From a virus, in IMG/VR virus record IMGVR_UViG_3300042556_002710, positions 1 through 34,131 of that record: a DNA stretch of 34,131 nt, one strand, 5' to 3'. Under the pieces are notes generated by a model. That model was not told the origin of the DNA. It saw only the letters and a list, made by a program, of their open reading frames with translations, and did not search any database. How positions within the stretch are numbered: the first letter of the stretch is position 1; every line of letters begins with the position of its first letter. This document shows, in pieces, positions 7,687 through 20,342 of the stretch. Both the position numbers and the translations under genes were made by a program.

Positions 7687-8528
7687 AAATTGTAGAACCA
7701 TTAACCTATTCTTCGTTGGAAGAATTAAAGTCTGACATTCAAAAAATTAAAACCGAGCTAAAAACTTTTCCAATTGTAGGAGTTAGAGGATTAAAAATCT
7801 CTAAAGACGAGCAACTTCAGCTAGCAAAAGATTTAGGAGATTTATTTAATTGGACTCCAAATAATACCACCGAGTTTAAGCACGAGTATACTGAAAACCA
7901 CTCTACTAATCCACAGCTGGAAAAATCTCTGGGACAAGAAATAATGCTAAATTGGCATTTAGAGCACGTAGATTATGATAACTACTCTCCTCTTGTAGTC
8001 GGGGTTTGGAATATGTATAAATATACCTGCAGCCCAGAAGTCGGGATGACTTATTTTATCGATTCCAGAGAAATATATAGTCTTATATATACTGAAGACG
8101 AAAAGTCATTTTTAAGAAATTGTATTTATTCTTGGCTACAGCCCTACCCCAATGACTTAACTTTAGAGAACACAGCAAAAATAGTTTCAACTCATTGGCT
8201 AGACGGCAGAGAGCAAATTAGGCTAGAGATGCATCACCTAAGCACTTTAAAACTGCTTAAATATGAAAACTCCGACCCAACAGAAGACCAAAAAAATATT
8301 TTTAATGGTCTAGTAGCACGATTTGTGGATGAAGTTTATAGCAATGAAGATCTTCGAATTGTCCACAAGTGGCAAGAAGGAGACATATTAATTCCAGATT
8401 TATATGCGCTAGCTCACGCAGTAACTGGAGGATTTTCACCGGAAGAGAGAGAATTTTCTGGCTACTGGTGTTATCTAAACTCTCCCGAAAATTTAAATAG
8501 TAGTAATGCTCACCCGAGCTGGTCATAG
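7683..8528 (+). CDS. TauD/TfdA-like 2OG-Fe(II) dioxygenase
   Basis: This 281-residue protein belongs to a different oxygenase branch. LNWHLEHVDY gives iron ligands H92 and E94 (HxE rather than the usual HxD). GMTYFIDSREIYSLI (121-135) matches the Gly-x-Thr and Tyr of the TauD fold. WQEGDILIPDLYALAHAV supplies the distal H245, and R256 in PEEREFSGYW is the probable 2OG-binding Arg. TauD-family enzymes usually hydroxylate small molecules or amino-acid side chains, so this one may act on a free metabolite, a residue other than proline, or a carrier-bound substrate. The GTG start overlaps the previous stop by four bases, behind AGGG. Substrate unknown. Confidence 0.8.
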   Translation: MKIVEPLTYSSLEELKSDIQKIKTELKTFPIVGVRGLKISKDEQLQLAKDLGDLFNWTPNNTTEFKHEYTENHSTNPQLEKSLGQEIMLNWHLEHVDYDNYSPLVVGVWNMYKYTCSPEVGMTYFIDSREIYSLIYTEDEKSFLRNCIYSWLQPYPNDLTLENTAKIVSTHWLDGREQIRLEMHHLSTLKLLKYENSDPTEDQKNIFNGLVARFVDEVYSNEDLRIVHKWQEGDILIPDLYALAHAVTGGFSPEEREFSGYWCYLNSPENLNSSNAHPSWS

Positions 8529-8536
8529 GAGCCCAA

Positions 8537-9466
8537 ATGGAAAACATAAAACTAGGTAAATACTCTGTAAAAGTTTTAGATTCAAAAATACTGGTTTTTC
8601 AGGATGTAATAGAAGATCCAGAGGGATTGATTGACTACTACGAAAAAAATGTTGAATGGGACGGCTGGCACGGGTTTGGTACACAAAGTAAAGAGCATGC
8701 AACAAGACTTTTTAGTGACGAGTTCCCCACAGAAGAGCAATACGCAGCTGATTTGATGGACAGAGTGCCAGAAAATCCATACAGAAATAAAATCTATAAA
8801 AATTTTTATGAGCTATCAAAACTATACACCGAGTACACCGGCATTAAACTAAAAAACTGGAGTACTGGCCAATGGTCAGTCGCAAAATACATTCCAGACG
8901 TAAATCATATAAATAATGAATTTAAGTCAATGGGCCACCACACCGACTACCAGCAAGATAGATATGGTCAACCCGGAGAAAAATTTGGGATAACTTCCGT
9001 ATTTTATCCGAACGATGATTACGAGGGCGGAGAGATATCTTTTAGAGTTTTAAATCTAAAAAATTTTTCTGTTGAAAAGGAAATAAATTACAAACCAAAA
9101 AAGGGTGAAGTAATATTTTTCCCATCTACAGAGCCCTACTATCACGGAGTTCTTCGAATATGGGGCAAGCCAAAATATATTATGAGACTTTACTGGCTAT
9201 GGAACGACGAGGGAAAAGATGGCTGGCACGACTTAAGAAGAAAGCACGGCAACGAGGCCTTCGAGCAGATGGAAAAAGATAGAATTAGACGCTTTGATTT
9301 GAGCGTTTATGAACCCGTGCAGCGGCCACTACTAACCTTTAAAGAATACTATGAAATGCTTGAAAACGGCACCCTGCCCCCGTTTATAGATAACGGAGAG
9401 CACGAAACTTTAGTTGCTCTAAGAAATAAAAAACTTAGTGAAGGATTTGAGCCATATGAGCTCTGA
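8537..9466 (+). CDS. Prolyl 4-hydroxylase-like 2OG-Fe(II) oxygenase with C-terminal extension (copy 6)
   Basis: This 309-residue protein is the longest P4H-like copy. The core holds VAKYIPDVNHIN, HHTD (iron ligands H135, D137), FYPNDDYEGGEISF (156-169), YKPKKGEVIFFPS, distal H203 (YYHGV) and K213 (KPKYIM). The N-terminal KILVFQDVIEDPEGLIDYYE resembles copy 4. After the core comes an extension of about 85 residues (225-309), rich in charged residues, that the other copies lack. It could be a substrate-recognition or oligomerisation arm. The ATG has a strong AGGAG six bases upstream. It ends 11 bases inside the start region of the next gene. Confidence 0.9.
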   Translation: MENIKLGKYSVKVLDSKILVFQDVIEDPEGLIDYYEKNVEWDGWHGFGTQSKEHATRLFSDEFPTEEQYAADLMDRVPENPYRNKIYKNFYELSKLYTEYTGIKLKNWSTGQWSVAKYIPDVNHINNEFKSMGHHTDYQQDRYGQPGEKFGITSVFYPNDDYEGGEISFRVLNLKNFSVEKEINYKPKKGEVIFFPSTEPYYHGVLRIWGKPKYIMRLYWLWNDEGKDGWHDLRRKHGNEAFEQMEKDRIRRFDLSVYEPVQRPLLTFKEYYEMLENGTLPPFIDNGEHETLVALRNKKLSEGFEPYEL

Positions 9467-9929
9467 ATTAAATAATTTACATTTAGATATGGTTTCAGAT
9501 TATAAACAAAAAGCGCAGCAAAAACAAGTTGACCACTACATGCTAACAATATCTAGAGACGGCGAGCAGCCAGTGCGTTCCATATATTTTTATGGGACAG
9601 CGCTAGAAGCAGCCAAGGGGTATGAGACATATCAAGACTGGGGATTTGCTAAAGACTACTTAACAGTAGAGCTTTATGAGCCAAATGGACAAGTTCACAG
9701 CAAAATTTTACGCAGACCCAGGGGCGGCGAATGCGTTTTTGAGCGGGCCCAGTATTATCAAATTTCTGATATATTAAACGCCACTAAGCCAAAAATAGAC
9801 GAAGATACATTCAACTACCTGGCTTACGAGTTTGCTAAGCTATTCTCAAAGGATAACCAAAGATTTAATCCAGAAAGATTTTTGTCGGAACTGGGATATA
9901 CAGGAGAAATAAATGACAGACACGTCTAG
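9456..9929 (+). CDS. Unknown protein inside the oxygenase cluster
   Basis: I do not recognise this 157-residue protein. The ATG at 9456 is chosen because AAGGA lies ten bases upstream; an upstream alternative at 9438 would extend it by six residues. It is soluble, with a beta-rich first half (HYMLTISRDGEQPVRSIYFYGT, YLTVELYEPNGQVHSKIL) and an alpha-helical, charged second half (FNYLAYEFAKLF, NPERFLSELGY). No HxD...H triad, zinc ligands or nucleotide motifs are seen. It overlaps the previous gene by 11 bases and the next by 17, so it is tightly coupled to two P4H-like genes. A partner or chaperone role is possible but unproven. Confidence 0.7.
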   Translation: MSSELNNLHLDMVSDYKQKAQQKQVDHYMLTISRDGEQPVRSIYFYGTALEAAKGYETYQDWGFAKDYLTVELYEPNGQVHSKILRRPRGGECVFERAQYYQISDILNATKPKIDEDTFNYLAYEFAKLFSKDNQRFNPERFLSELGYTGEINDRHV

Positions 9930-10647
9930 CATTGCTACGACCGCCACCGAGTTTGGCGATAAAGGGTTTATAAAAGAAGACGTTATTTTCTACAATAACT
10001 TTTTGACCGAGGAAGAGTGCAAAACTATTGTAAAGGTCTTCGAGGACCCAGAACAGCCTTGGAGTATGTCAGCTTTCTTCGAGTCATATGGGATGAGCAT
10101 TATGCCCGAAGATCCAATTTTGGAGCGCTACGGATTACCAATAGATTATTTTGGTAAGCTAGCTGATCGTTTACATAAGGTAGTAGAAGATGCCCACCAA
10201 CGTCCAGTAAAATCTGTTTCAAGTCACGCTCAAAAATGGCAAGAAGGAGCGTTTGCACCATTTCACTCAGATAATACCGACATGGAGGGAAACTGGTCGG
10301 CCTGGGAACGCAGTAAGTTAGTTTGTCTGCTATATTTAAATGAGGATTATGACGGTGGAGAGCTAGATTTTAGGGACCACGACATCTGCATAAAACCAGT
10401 AGCCGGTCAACTAATTACTTTCCCTGGTGGATATCAAAATATACACCAAGTGCTCCCCGTAAAAAATGGTACTCGCCACACAATAGGGGCTTTCTGGGAC
10501 TACGCAGAGTCAGAATACTCTGAAGAGCGCATGAAAGAGTGGGAAGACGAGATTCAAAAGGTTAGGGATGAGCAAAAAGTCCAGCAAGACGAGTGGAAAG
10601 AGCTACTTGCCAGCGGTCAACATCCAATGGATCAGCAGCCCCAATAA
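9913..10647 (+). CDS. Prolyl 4-hydroxylase-like 2OG-Fe(II) oxygenase (copy 7)
   Basis: This 244-residue protein has AQKWQEGAFAPFHSD (H118, D120), YLNEDYDGGELDF (141-153), KPVAGQLITFPGG, distal H178 (NIHQV) and R188 (GTRHTIG). It is the most diverged of the seven: YDGGE replaces YEGGE, and Arg replaces Lys at the 2OG site as in copy 3. FYNNFLTEEECKTIVKVFED (26-45) is the usual P4Hc N-terminal helix. The C-terminal 45 residues form a charged, probably coiled helix (EERMKEWEDEIQKVRDEQ). The ATG has AGGAGA upstream. It is the last gene before the fibre genes, with 62 bases between. Confidence 0.9.
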   Translation: MTDTSSIATTATEFGDKGFIKEDVIFYNNFLTEEECKTIVKVFEDPEQPWSMSAFFESYGMSIMPEDPILERYGLPIDYFGKLADRLHKVVEDAHQRPVKSVSSHAQKWQEGAFAPFHSDNTDMEGNWSAWERSKLVCLLYLNEDYDGGELDFRDHDICIKPVAGQLITFPGGYQNIHQVLPVKNGTRHTIGAFWDYAESEYSEERMKEWEDEIQKVRDEQKVQQDEWKELLASGQHPMDQQPQ

Positions 10648-10709
10648 GTCAATTTAGCCAAATTGAGGTAAAATTATAGGGACTAGTCTATTCCCTGTAA
10701 GGACGCTCG
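10648..10709 (+). promoter_or_regulatory. Spacer between oxygenase and fibre genes with inverted repeat
   Basis: A 6-bp inverted repeat CAATTT (10650-10655) / AAATTG (10660-10665) is followed by TAAAAT at 10669-10674, a -10 candidate, and then AAGGA at 10699-10703 before the ATG. No convincing -35 is seen. It may be a separate late promoter or operator for the tail-fibre genes. The palindrome is short and could be chance. Confidence 0.35.
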
Positions 10710-11086
10710 ATGACGCATCTTCGCGGCAATGTTCACGACCTGATTACAGACCAAGGTTCTACTGTAAATCAAGTATTCACTGTGAAAAATTCTGCACGCC
10801 GCTCAATTGACCTTACAGGCTACGTGGCTCGTATGCAAGTTAGAAGAAGGGACGCTGTGACCAGGGACCCAGCTACCGTTGTTATTGCTAACTACACAAC
10901 TGAAAATGGTTACCTAACCGTTAATGGCCCAGCGGGGACTGTTTCTTTATTAATTCCCCCCGCAGATATGGCAGCATACGAGCCAGGAATTTATGTATAC
11001 GACCTAGAAGTCGAAACTGAAAATGCTGGAGACACTACCCGCATCGTTCAAGGAAAATTTATTGTGAGAGCTGAGGTGACCAGATA

Positions 11087-11087
<1 letters not shown>
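10710..11087 (+). CDS. Small beta-sandwich phage tail/baseplate-associated protein
   Basis: This 125-residue protein shows the pattern [75 protein letters not shown] recall this type of beta-sandwich protein just before or within fibre genes of many phages, where DLTGY, YDLE and EVTR recur; it probably connects a fibre to the baseplate or tail. The ATG follows AAGGA by six bases. Its TAG overlaps the GTG of the first collagen-like fibre by one base, indicating coupling and perhaps assembly of the two products together. The function is inferred from position and pattern. Confidence 0.65.
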
Positions 11088-15893
<4,806 letters not shown>

Positions 15894-15894
<1 letters not shown>

Positions 15895-16799
15895 TGTCTG
15901 GCGTATTGGCCGGATTGATCGGGTCGTACTCTGTTGCGCCACCAAGTGGTGGAACAATCACTACGTCTGGTAGCTACACATACCACACATTTACTTCTTC
16001 TGGAAATTTTGTAAACACAGTTCAAAATTTAAATGTTGAATATTTAATTGTAGCGGGAGGTGGCAGCGCTTCTACTAGTTTTCACGGTGGCGGTGGCGGT
16101 GGTGCGGGTGGTTTACGGACTGGCTCTCTCGCCATCGAGGCAGTTAGTTATCCGGTCGTAGTCGGGGCGGGCGGATCGACAACACCAGCAAGTAACACAA
16201 ATGGATCAAAAGGAAATGATTCATCGTTTGGTTCTTTCCCTGCAACTCAGGCTGCCGGTGGGGGCGCTGGCATTATGAATTGGGAAAATACCATTGCTAA
16301 CGGTGGATCTGGTGGCGGAGCGTGTAATGTTTCTGGTAATCCATCTTTTAGAGGAACTGGAATTTCCGGGCAAGGAAATAATGGTGGAAGTTCTTTTGCA
16401 TCCAACTCAGAGATGTCTTGGCCAGGCGGCGGCGGGGGTGGAGCAGGTCAAGTTGGTCAAAATGCACAGAGCGTAAACTACGGCGGCGCGGGAGGGAACG
16501 GACTACAATACTCGACCTGGGCAACTGCAACTAATACAGGAGACGGCGGATACTATGCAGGTGGTGGCGCTGGAGGAATTAACGGACAAGCTGTTGGAGC
16601 TGGTATTAGCAACGCCATTCAGGGGGGACTGGGCGGAGGCGGAAATAGTGGCGTTTGGTTTGGTCCATCCAACGGATATCCGGGTGATATAAATACGGGT
16701 GGCGGCGGCGGAGCACCCAATTTTGGCAATGGCAGTACTGGCGGAGCTGGTGGTTCCGGCATTGTGATAATTAGATATTTAACAAGTCAGGTCCCATAA
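15894..16799 (+). CDS. Glycine-rich tail adhesin
   Basis: This 301-residue protein starts at ATG 15894 (overlapping TGATG). An upstream in-frame ATG at 15864 is rejected because it would overlap fibre 2 by 31 bases. After YTYHTFTSSGNF and VEYLIVAGGG come repeated glycine runs (GGGGGGAGG, GGGGGGAGQVG, GGAGGNG, YAGGGAGG, GGLGGGGNSG, GGGGGAPNFG) alternating with variable loops. The end is GGAGGSGIVIIRY. From family knowledge, such proteins resemble T-even gp38-type adhesins, whose glycine tracts pack as polyglycine-II helices and whose loops bind the receptor. Location after the fibres fits a receptor-binding tip. No metal or catalytic motif is seen. Confidence 0.8.
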
Positions 16800-16800
16800 T

Positions 16801-17136
16801 ATGGCTCACTTTGCTGAAATAGATGAAAATAATGTTGTACTAAGAGTTGTGGTAGTTCCAGACACCGAGGAAAACAGGGGAAACGAGTTTCTGTCTGTAG
16901 ACCTAGGATTAGGCGGAACTTGGATTCAAACTTCATATAATGACAACATTAGAAAGCAATTCGCCGGGATTGGATTTACCTATAATCCAGAAAATGACGT
17001 ATTTATCAGGCCTAAACCTTATGAATCTTGGGGTCTTGATGCCAATTTTGATTGGCAGCCACCAGTTCCAATGCCAAACCACGGGGCATGGATTTGGAGC
17101 GAAGAATCTATGTCTTGGCTAGAAATAGTAGAATAA
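16801..17136 (+). CDS. Conserved small phage protein of tail-fibre region
   Basis: This 111-residue protein has FAEIDENNVVLRVVVV, GLGGTWIQTSYND, FAGIGFTYNPENDVFIRPKP and a Trp-rich end (GAWIWSEESMSWLEIVE). Proteins of this pattern are common in marine and freshwater phages near fibre genes; I recall them as conserved but functionally unassigned. The ATG lies one base after the adhesin stop with only AGG nearby. Trp- and Tyr-rich beta structure suggests a virion component or a fibre chaperone. The function is unknown. Confidence 0.7.
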   Translation: MAHFAEIDENNVVLRVVVVPDTEENRGNEFLSVDLGLGGTWIQTSYNDNIRKQFAGIGFTYNPENDVFIRPKPYESWGLDANFDWQPPVPMPNHGAWIWSEESMSWLEIVE

Positions 17137-17154
17137 CCAAAATAAAGGATAGGA

Positions 17155-17166
17155 TACAATAAAAGG
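17155..17166 (+). promoter_or_regulatory. TACAAT element six bases before ATG of fibre 3
   Basis: TACAAT (17155-17160) fits TANNNT and lies six bases before the ATG at 17167, as at the other proposed leaderless starts. An AGGATA at 17151 is also present but is spaced unusually far (about 12 bases) for a Shine-Dalgarno. Confidence 0.35.
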
Positions 17167-18168
17167 ATGCCAACAATAAATTTTCCAGATAATCCGCTAA
17201 TAGGGCAGGTGTTTACAAGTGGGTCCCAATCATGGACCTGGAATGGCACGTACTGGGAAGCCAATAAGACAGCTGTTTTGCTCGGCCCTACGGGCCCAAC
17301 AGGGCCAACAGGCCCCACTATTACAGTTAGTATTGGTGATGTAACTCCGGTAGCAGCAGAATTTGCCAATGTGTTTGTTTCTGGAAGTAATGAAAATGTT
17401 ATTTTAAACTTTGATGTGCCTCAGGGACCACCTGGGCCCTCTGGAATAAATTTAAATATAGTTTCAAATGTTCCAGATGTAGATTCACTTCCAGATAATG
17501 ACAATCAATTAAATGATGCATTTATTGTTGAAGAAGATGGTTGTCTTTATGTTTGGACGGGAGAATTTTGGAATAACGCTGGTCAAATTGTAGGGCCTCA
17601 GGGACCTACTGGTGATACAGGTCCTACTGGACCGCAAGGTGACACAGGGCCAGAAGGTGCTGCATCAACAATCCCTGGACCGCAAGGCGAACTTGGACCT
17701 ACTGGACCAACTGGCGCAACGGGACCTGCGAGCAATGTAACTGGCCCAACTGGCCCCACGGGGTCGCAAGGTATTGAAGGCCCCACCGGCCCCACCGGCC
17801 CCACGGGAGCTGCAAGCACAGTCGCTGGTCCAACTGGCGCAACGGGTGTAACTGGCCCCACGGGGTCGCAAGGTATTGAAGGCCCCACCGGCCCAACAGG
17901 AGCTACTGGAGCTGCTAGCACAACGCCGGGGCCAACAGGAGCTACTGGTCCCACAGGGCCGCAAGGTATTCAAGGCCCAACGGGTCCGACAGGCCCCACG
18001 GGAGTTGGCGCTTATTCAGGCACTACACCAGTAAGTATTTCTGGGAGCTCAATCTCTTTATCTGGTGGATATGCTTTTTATCAAGCTGGTAATTCTTACC
18101 CTGTAATATATGTAGGAACAACAGCGCCATCCAGCGCAAATACCGGAGATATCTGGATTAGCTTCTAA
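17167..18168 (+). CDS. Collagen-like tail fibre protein 3
   Basis: This 333-residue, shorter fibre shares the N-terminal cap of fibre 2 ([22 protein letters not shown]). A short GPT tract is followed by a beta module ([20 protein letters not shown]). PQGPPGPSG then leads into a WDG module (nt about 17446-17590; [20 protein letters not shown]). A main collagen tract follows (17591-18003) with ASNVT, ASTVA and ASTTP links. The C-terminal 55 residues ([20 protein letters not shown] to WISF) form a small beta tip. The same cap and module suggest it attaches in the same way as fibre 2. GPP occurs here, which puts a rare Pro at position Y. Confidence 0.88.
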   Translation: MPTINFPDNPLIGQVFTSGSQSWTWNGTYWEANKTAVLLGPTGPTGPTGPTITVSIGDVTPVAAEFANVFVSGSNENVILNFDVPQGPPGPSGINLNIVSNVPDVDSLPDNDNQLNDAFIVEEDGCLYVWTGEFWNNAGQIVGPQGPTGDTGPTGPQGDTGPEGAASTIPGPQGELGPTGPTGATGPASNVTGPTGPTGSQGIEGPTGPTGPTGAASTVAGPTGATGVTGPTGSQGIEGPTGPTGATGAASTTPGPTGATGPTGPQGIQGPTGPTGPTGVGAYSGTTPVSISGSSISLSGGYAFYQAGNSYPVIYVGTTAPSSANTGDIWISF

Positions 18169-18189
18169 AAAGATCGGGCAGGGTAAAAA

Positions 18190-19782
18190 ATGGGTTCTTA
18201 TTATCTAAGAGCTAATTTTAGCCTACGTCCTCAATATTCTATAGATTTAGATGTAACTACTAGCTTTCAAACTTCGGGTGGTGTTACTGGAACAGTAGTA
18301 AACGTAGTTGCAAACGGTGTTAAACACACAACAGTAAACAATGCCCCAACAAGCACCGGGTCCCCCAGATCGTATAACGTACCAAATGGAAGAGTGACAA
18401 ACGTAAACGGTACAGTTACGGCAACAGGTAGCGATAGCGCTTGGGCGTTTACGTTTACAACTGGAGCCGTACCACAAATTCAACCAATTTGGAGTGGTTT
18501 TAACAGATACGTTAGACATTCAGACGCATCCACAATCAGCGTTAGCGTTTCCGCCTCTCATAGCCTTTTAGGGGATGCTACAGCAACCATCAGCAGCATC
18601 CCCCATGTGCATAGAATAACTTTTAATGGTAATGGTGGTACGGCATCCGCGACATCCACTGATGTAGATAGCGGAACTTTTACCCCTCTACCAAGTGCAA
18701 GTAGAAGTGGATTTACATTTAATGGTTGGTATACGGCGTCGTCCGGTGGATCATTCGTGGGTGGAGCTGGAGATGTTTATTTTGTATCAGCAACGACAAC
18801 TTTATTTGCACAGTGGTCGGTCCAGTATAGTCCAGCTTCTATAACTGACGGAGTTGCTAACAGATCTTACAGAGTTGGAGACTCTGTATACGAATACGTT
18901 GCTGCAACAAACACAAACTCTACCTTAGGCACCGGAGGGGCTAGTTTTAGTTTAAGTACTTCTATTCCTGGAATTTCTTTAACTGATTACGGATCTTATG
19001 CTGAAATTACAGGAATAGTTGGAGCTACTTCTACCAGTAACTACTCGGTTTCAGTAACCGCCCTGGGTCCCGGAGGAAACGCAAGCAGCACGGGAAGCTG
19101 GTCAATCAGTCAAGCTTTGCCTTCATGGACTGACACAACTCTAGCTAGTGGTAGAAAAAATGTAGCTTATAGCTCGACGTTTAGGGCTGCTAATGCTACA
19201 TCTTGGAATATATCTGGAGTACCGCCAGGTCTGTCTGCATCAGGAACAACTGGTGCCATGGTAACAATTAGCGGAACACCCACCGGTTTCGGGTCATACT
19301 CAATTACTGCAACACCTAGAAATTCAGATAATACTGATGGCGATACGCAAATAATATCTTTTAATATTTTAGATGCGTCTTTGTCATGGACCGATCAAAT
19401 TTTAGCTACAAGCTTAGCTACTCAAGGAATATCGTACTCAGACGGAGTGTCAGTAGCTAGTGGACCAGTTGTAACCTACTCAATTTTTAGTGGTTCTTTG
19501 CCACCAGGCGTATCACTAAATTCTTCGACTGGAGCAATTACGGGAACTCCAACAACTGCTGGAACTTATAATTTTGCAGTTAGGGCAACAAACGGTTCTA
19601 GCGAAACTATTAACACTAGTACGCTAACAATAACAGTTGCAGCAGCTGGAGGATATGTCAAAGTTTGGAATGGATCTTCCTGGGCAAACGGTACGGCTTA
19701 CGTAAGACAGTCAGGACAATGGGTTCAAGGAACAGTTCAAATAAGAAACGGCGGCAACTGGGGAAACAGTTTTTCTAACTAG
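18190..19782 (+). CDS. Ig-like / InlB-repeat tail adhesin
   Basis: This 530-residue, Ser/Thr/Gly-rich beta protein begins with MGSYYLRANFSLRPQYSIDL and VTTSFQTSGG strands. It carries an InlB B-type repeat at about 143-212 (ITFNGNGG, FTFNGWYTASSGG, TTLFAQW) and then two or three putative Ig (He_PIG) domains, the last with LPPGVSLNSSTGAITGTP. The C-terminus is VKVWNGSSWANGTAYVRQSG, a short repeat ending common in phage tail proteins. It has no signal peptide. CAGGG lies six bases before the ATG. These domains commonly mediate adhesion to surfaces or sugars, so it is probably a virion adhesin. It converges with the next gene, overlapping by eight bases. Confidence 0.82.
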   Translation: MGSYYLRANFSLRPQYSIDLDVTTSFQTSGGVTGTVVNVVANGVKHTTVNNAPTSTGSPRSYNVPNGRVTNVNGTVTATGSDSAWAFTFTTGAVPQIQPIWSGFNRYVRHSDASTISVSVSASHSLLGDATATISSIPHVHRITFNGNGGTASATSTDVDSGTFTPLPSASRSGFTFNGWYTASSGGSFVGGAGDVYFVSATTTLFAQWSVQYSPASITDGVANRSYRVGDSVYEYVAATNTNSTLGTGGASFSLSTSIPGISLTDYGSYAEITGIVGATSTSNYSVSVTALGPGGNASSTGSWSISQALPSWTDTTLASGRKNVAYSSTFRAANATSWNISGVPPGLSASGTTGAMVTISGTPTGFGSYSITATPRNSDNTDGDTQIISFNILDASLSWTDQILATSLATQGISYSDGVSVASGPVVTYSIFSGSLPPGVSLNSSTGAITGTPTTAGTYNFAVRATNGSSETINTSTLTITVAAAGGYVKVWNGSSWANGTAYVRQSGQWVQGTVQIRNGGNWGNSFSN

Positions 19783-20119
19783 CCTTTTTTCTTGATTTTT
19801 TTACAATTGGCTCAACAAGCGGAACAGAGTTACTTGTCTGAATACCCATTGTTACATCTTTGATGAATTCAATTTCTGTAGAAACTTTTACAACATGTTT
19901 TTCAATGTTATTGACGCGGTCCGCCAAAGAACTTCCACTGTTTTCCCAAAGCTGATACTCTACCCTCTCCAGCCTGTCGGCTACAGTTCGGCCTTCTTTA
20001 TCTAACCCAAGGGCTCCGTCAATTCTTTTGGCTAGCCTGTAGATAGCGGCCAAAGACCCAATCAAAACGCCAAACGCCGTTATTGTTGCGCTAATCGCCA
20101 GTAGTAGTTCAGAAGTCAT
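19775..20119 (-). CDS. Single-span membrane protein, holin or DUF2746-like
   Basis: This 114-residue protein has an N-terminal hydrophobic segment, about LLLAISATITAFGVLIGSLA (5-24), then YRLAKRIDGALGLDKEGRTV and a predicted coiled coil (DRLERVEYQLWE, DRVNNIEKHVVKVSTEIEFI). The tail is basic (KKSRKKAS). The layout of one membrane helix plus cytoplasmic coiled coil resembles DUF2746 proteins of actinophages and small holin-like proteins. Lysis involvement is therefore possible, but no endolysin is in the window. Its ATG has AGGA nine bases upstream. It is the only - strand gene between two + strand blocks. Confidence 0.65.
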   Translation of the reverse strand: MTSELLLAISATITAFGVLIGSLAAIYRLAKRIDGALGLDKEGRTVADRLERVEYQLWENSGSSLADRVNNIEKHVVKVSTEIEFIKDVTMGIQTSNSVPLVEPIVKKSRKKAS

Positions 20120-20309
20120 GTATACTAGTCCTAGGAGAGGAAGTAATTAGGTTTGCTTCATCTATTTTACCCTAGTAGGGTATTTCTTATTTGAGCGGTC
20201 TAGCCATTAAATTGGTCACTGTTTTAAATTTTTTCAAGACATTTCTAGTTTTTGATGAAAAAATCATTTCTAGGGTGTATCATTTTTTAAAGTTTTGGAG
20301 AAATAGGCA
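20120..20309. promoter_or_regulatory. Divergent control region with palindrome and direct repeats
   Basis: About 190 bases lie between the - strand membrane gene and the primase genes. Visible are a near-perfect palindrome ACCCTA-G-TAGGGT (20169-20181) and 9-bp direct repeats CATTTCTAG at 20240-20248 and 20265-20273. AT-rich stretches and TGTATCAT (20276-20283), a weak extended -10, are also present. For the - strand, TAAAAT is seen about 50 bases before the start. It could hold promoters for both sides, operators or an origin next to the primase. No gene is seen in it. Confidence 0.5.
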
Positions 20310-20342
20310 ATGACGTTTAGCACTCTTTGGAGATTGTTTTAG
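20310..20342 (+). CDS. Possible 10-residue leader ORF of the primase
   Basis: ATG 20310 with GGAG nine bases upstream encodes MTFSTLWRLF. Its TAG (20340-20342) overlaps the GTG of the primase gene by one base (TAGTG). The same TAGTG junction occurs at fibre 1 and the metallophosphoesterase. Expression is unproven; it could simply couple translation. Confidence 0.35.
   Translation: MTFSTLWRLF

Noticed and set aside
126-10647. Oxygenases as DNA-base hydroxylases (TET/JBP-like)
   Set aside because: The YEGGE and K/R motifs are of the P4Hc type, and adjacent collagen genes offer a more direct substrate. DNA modification is not excluded but is less favoured.
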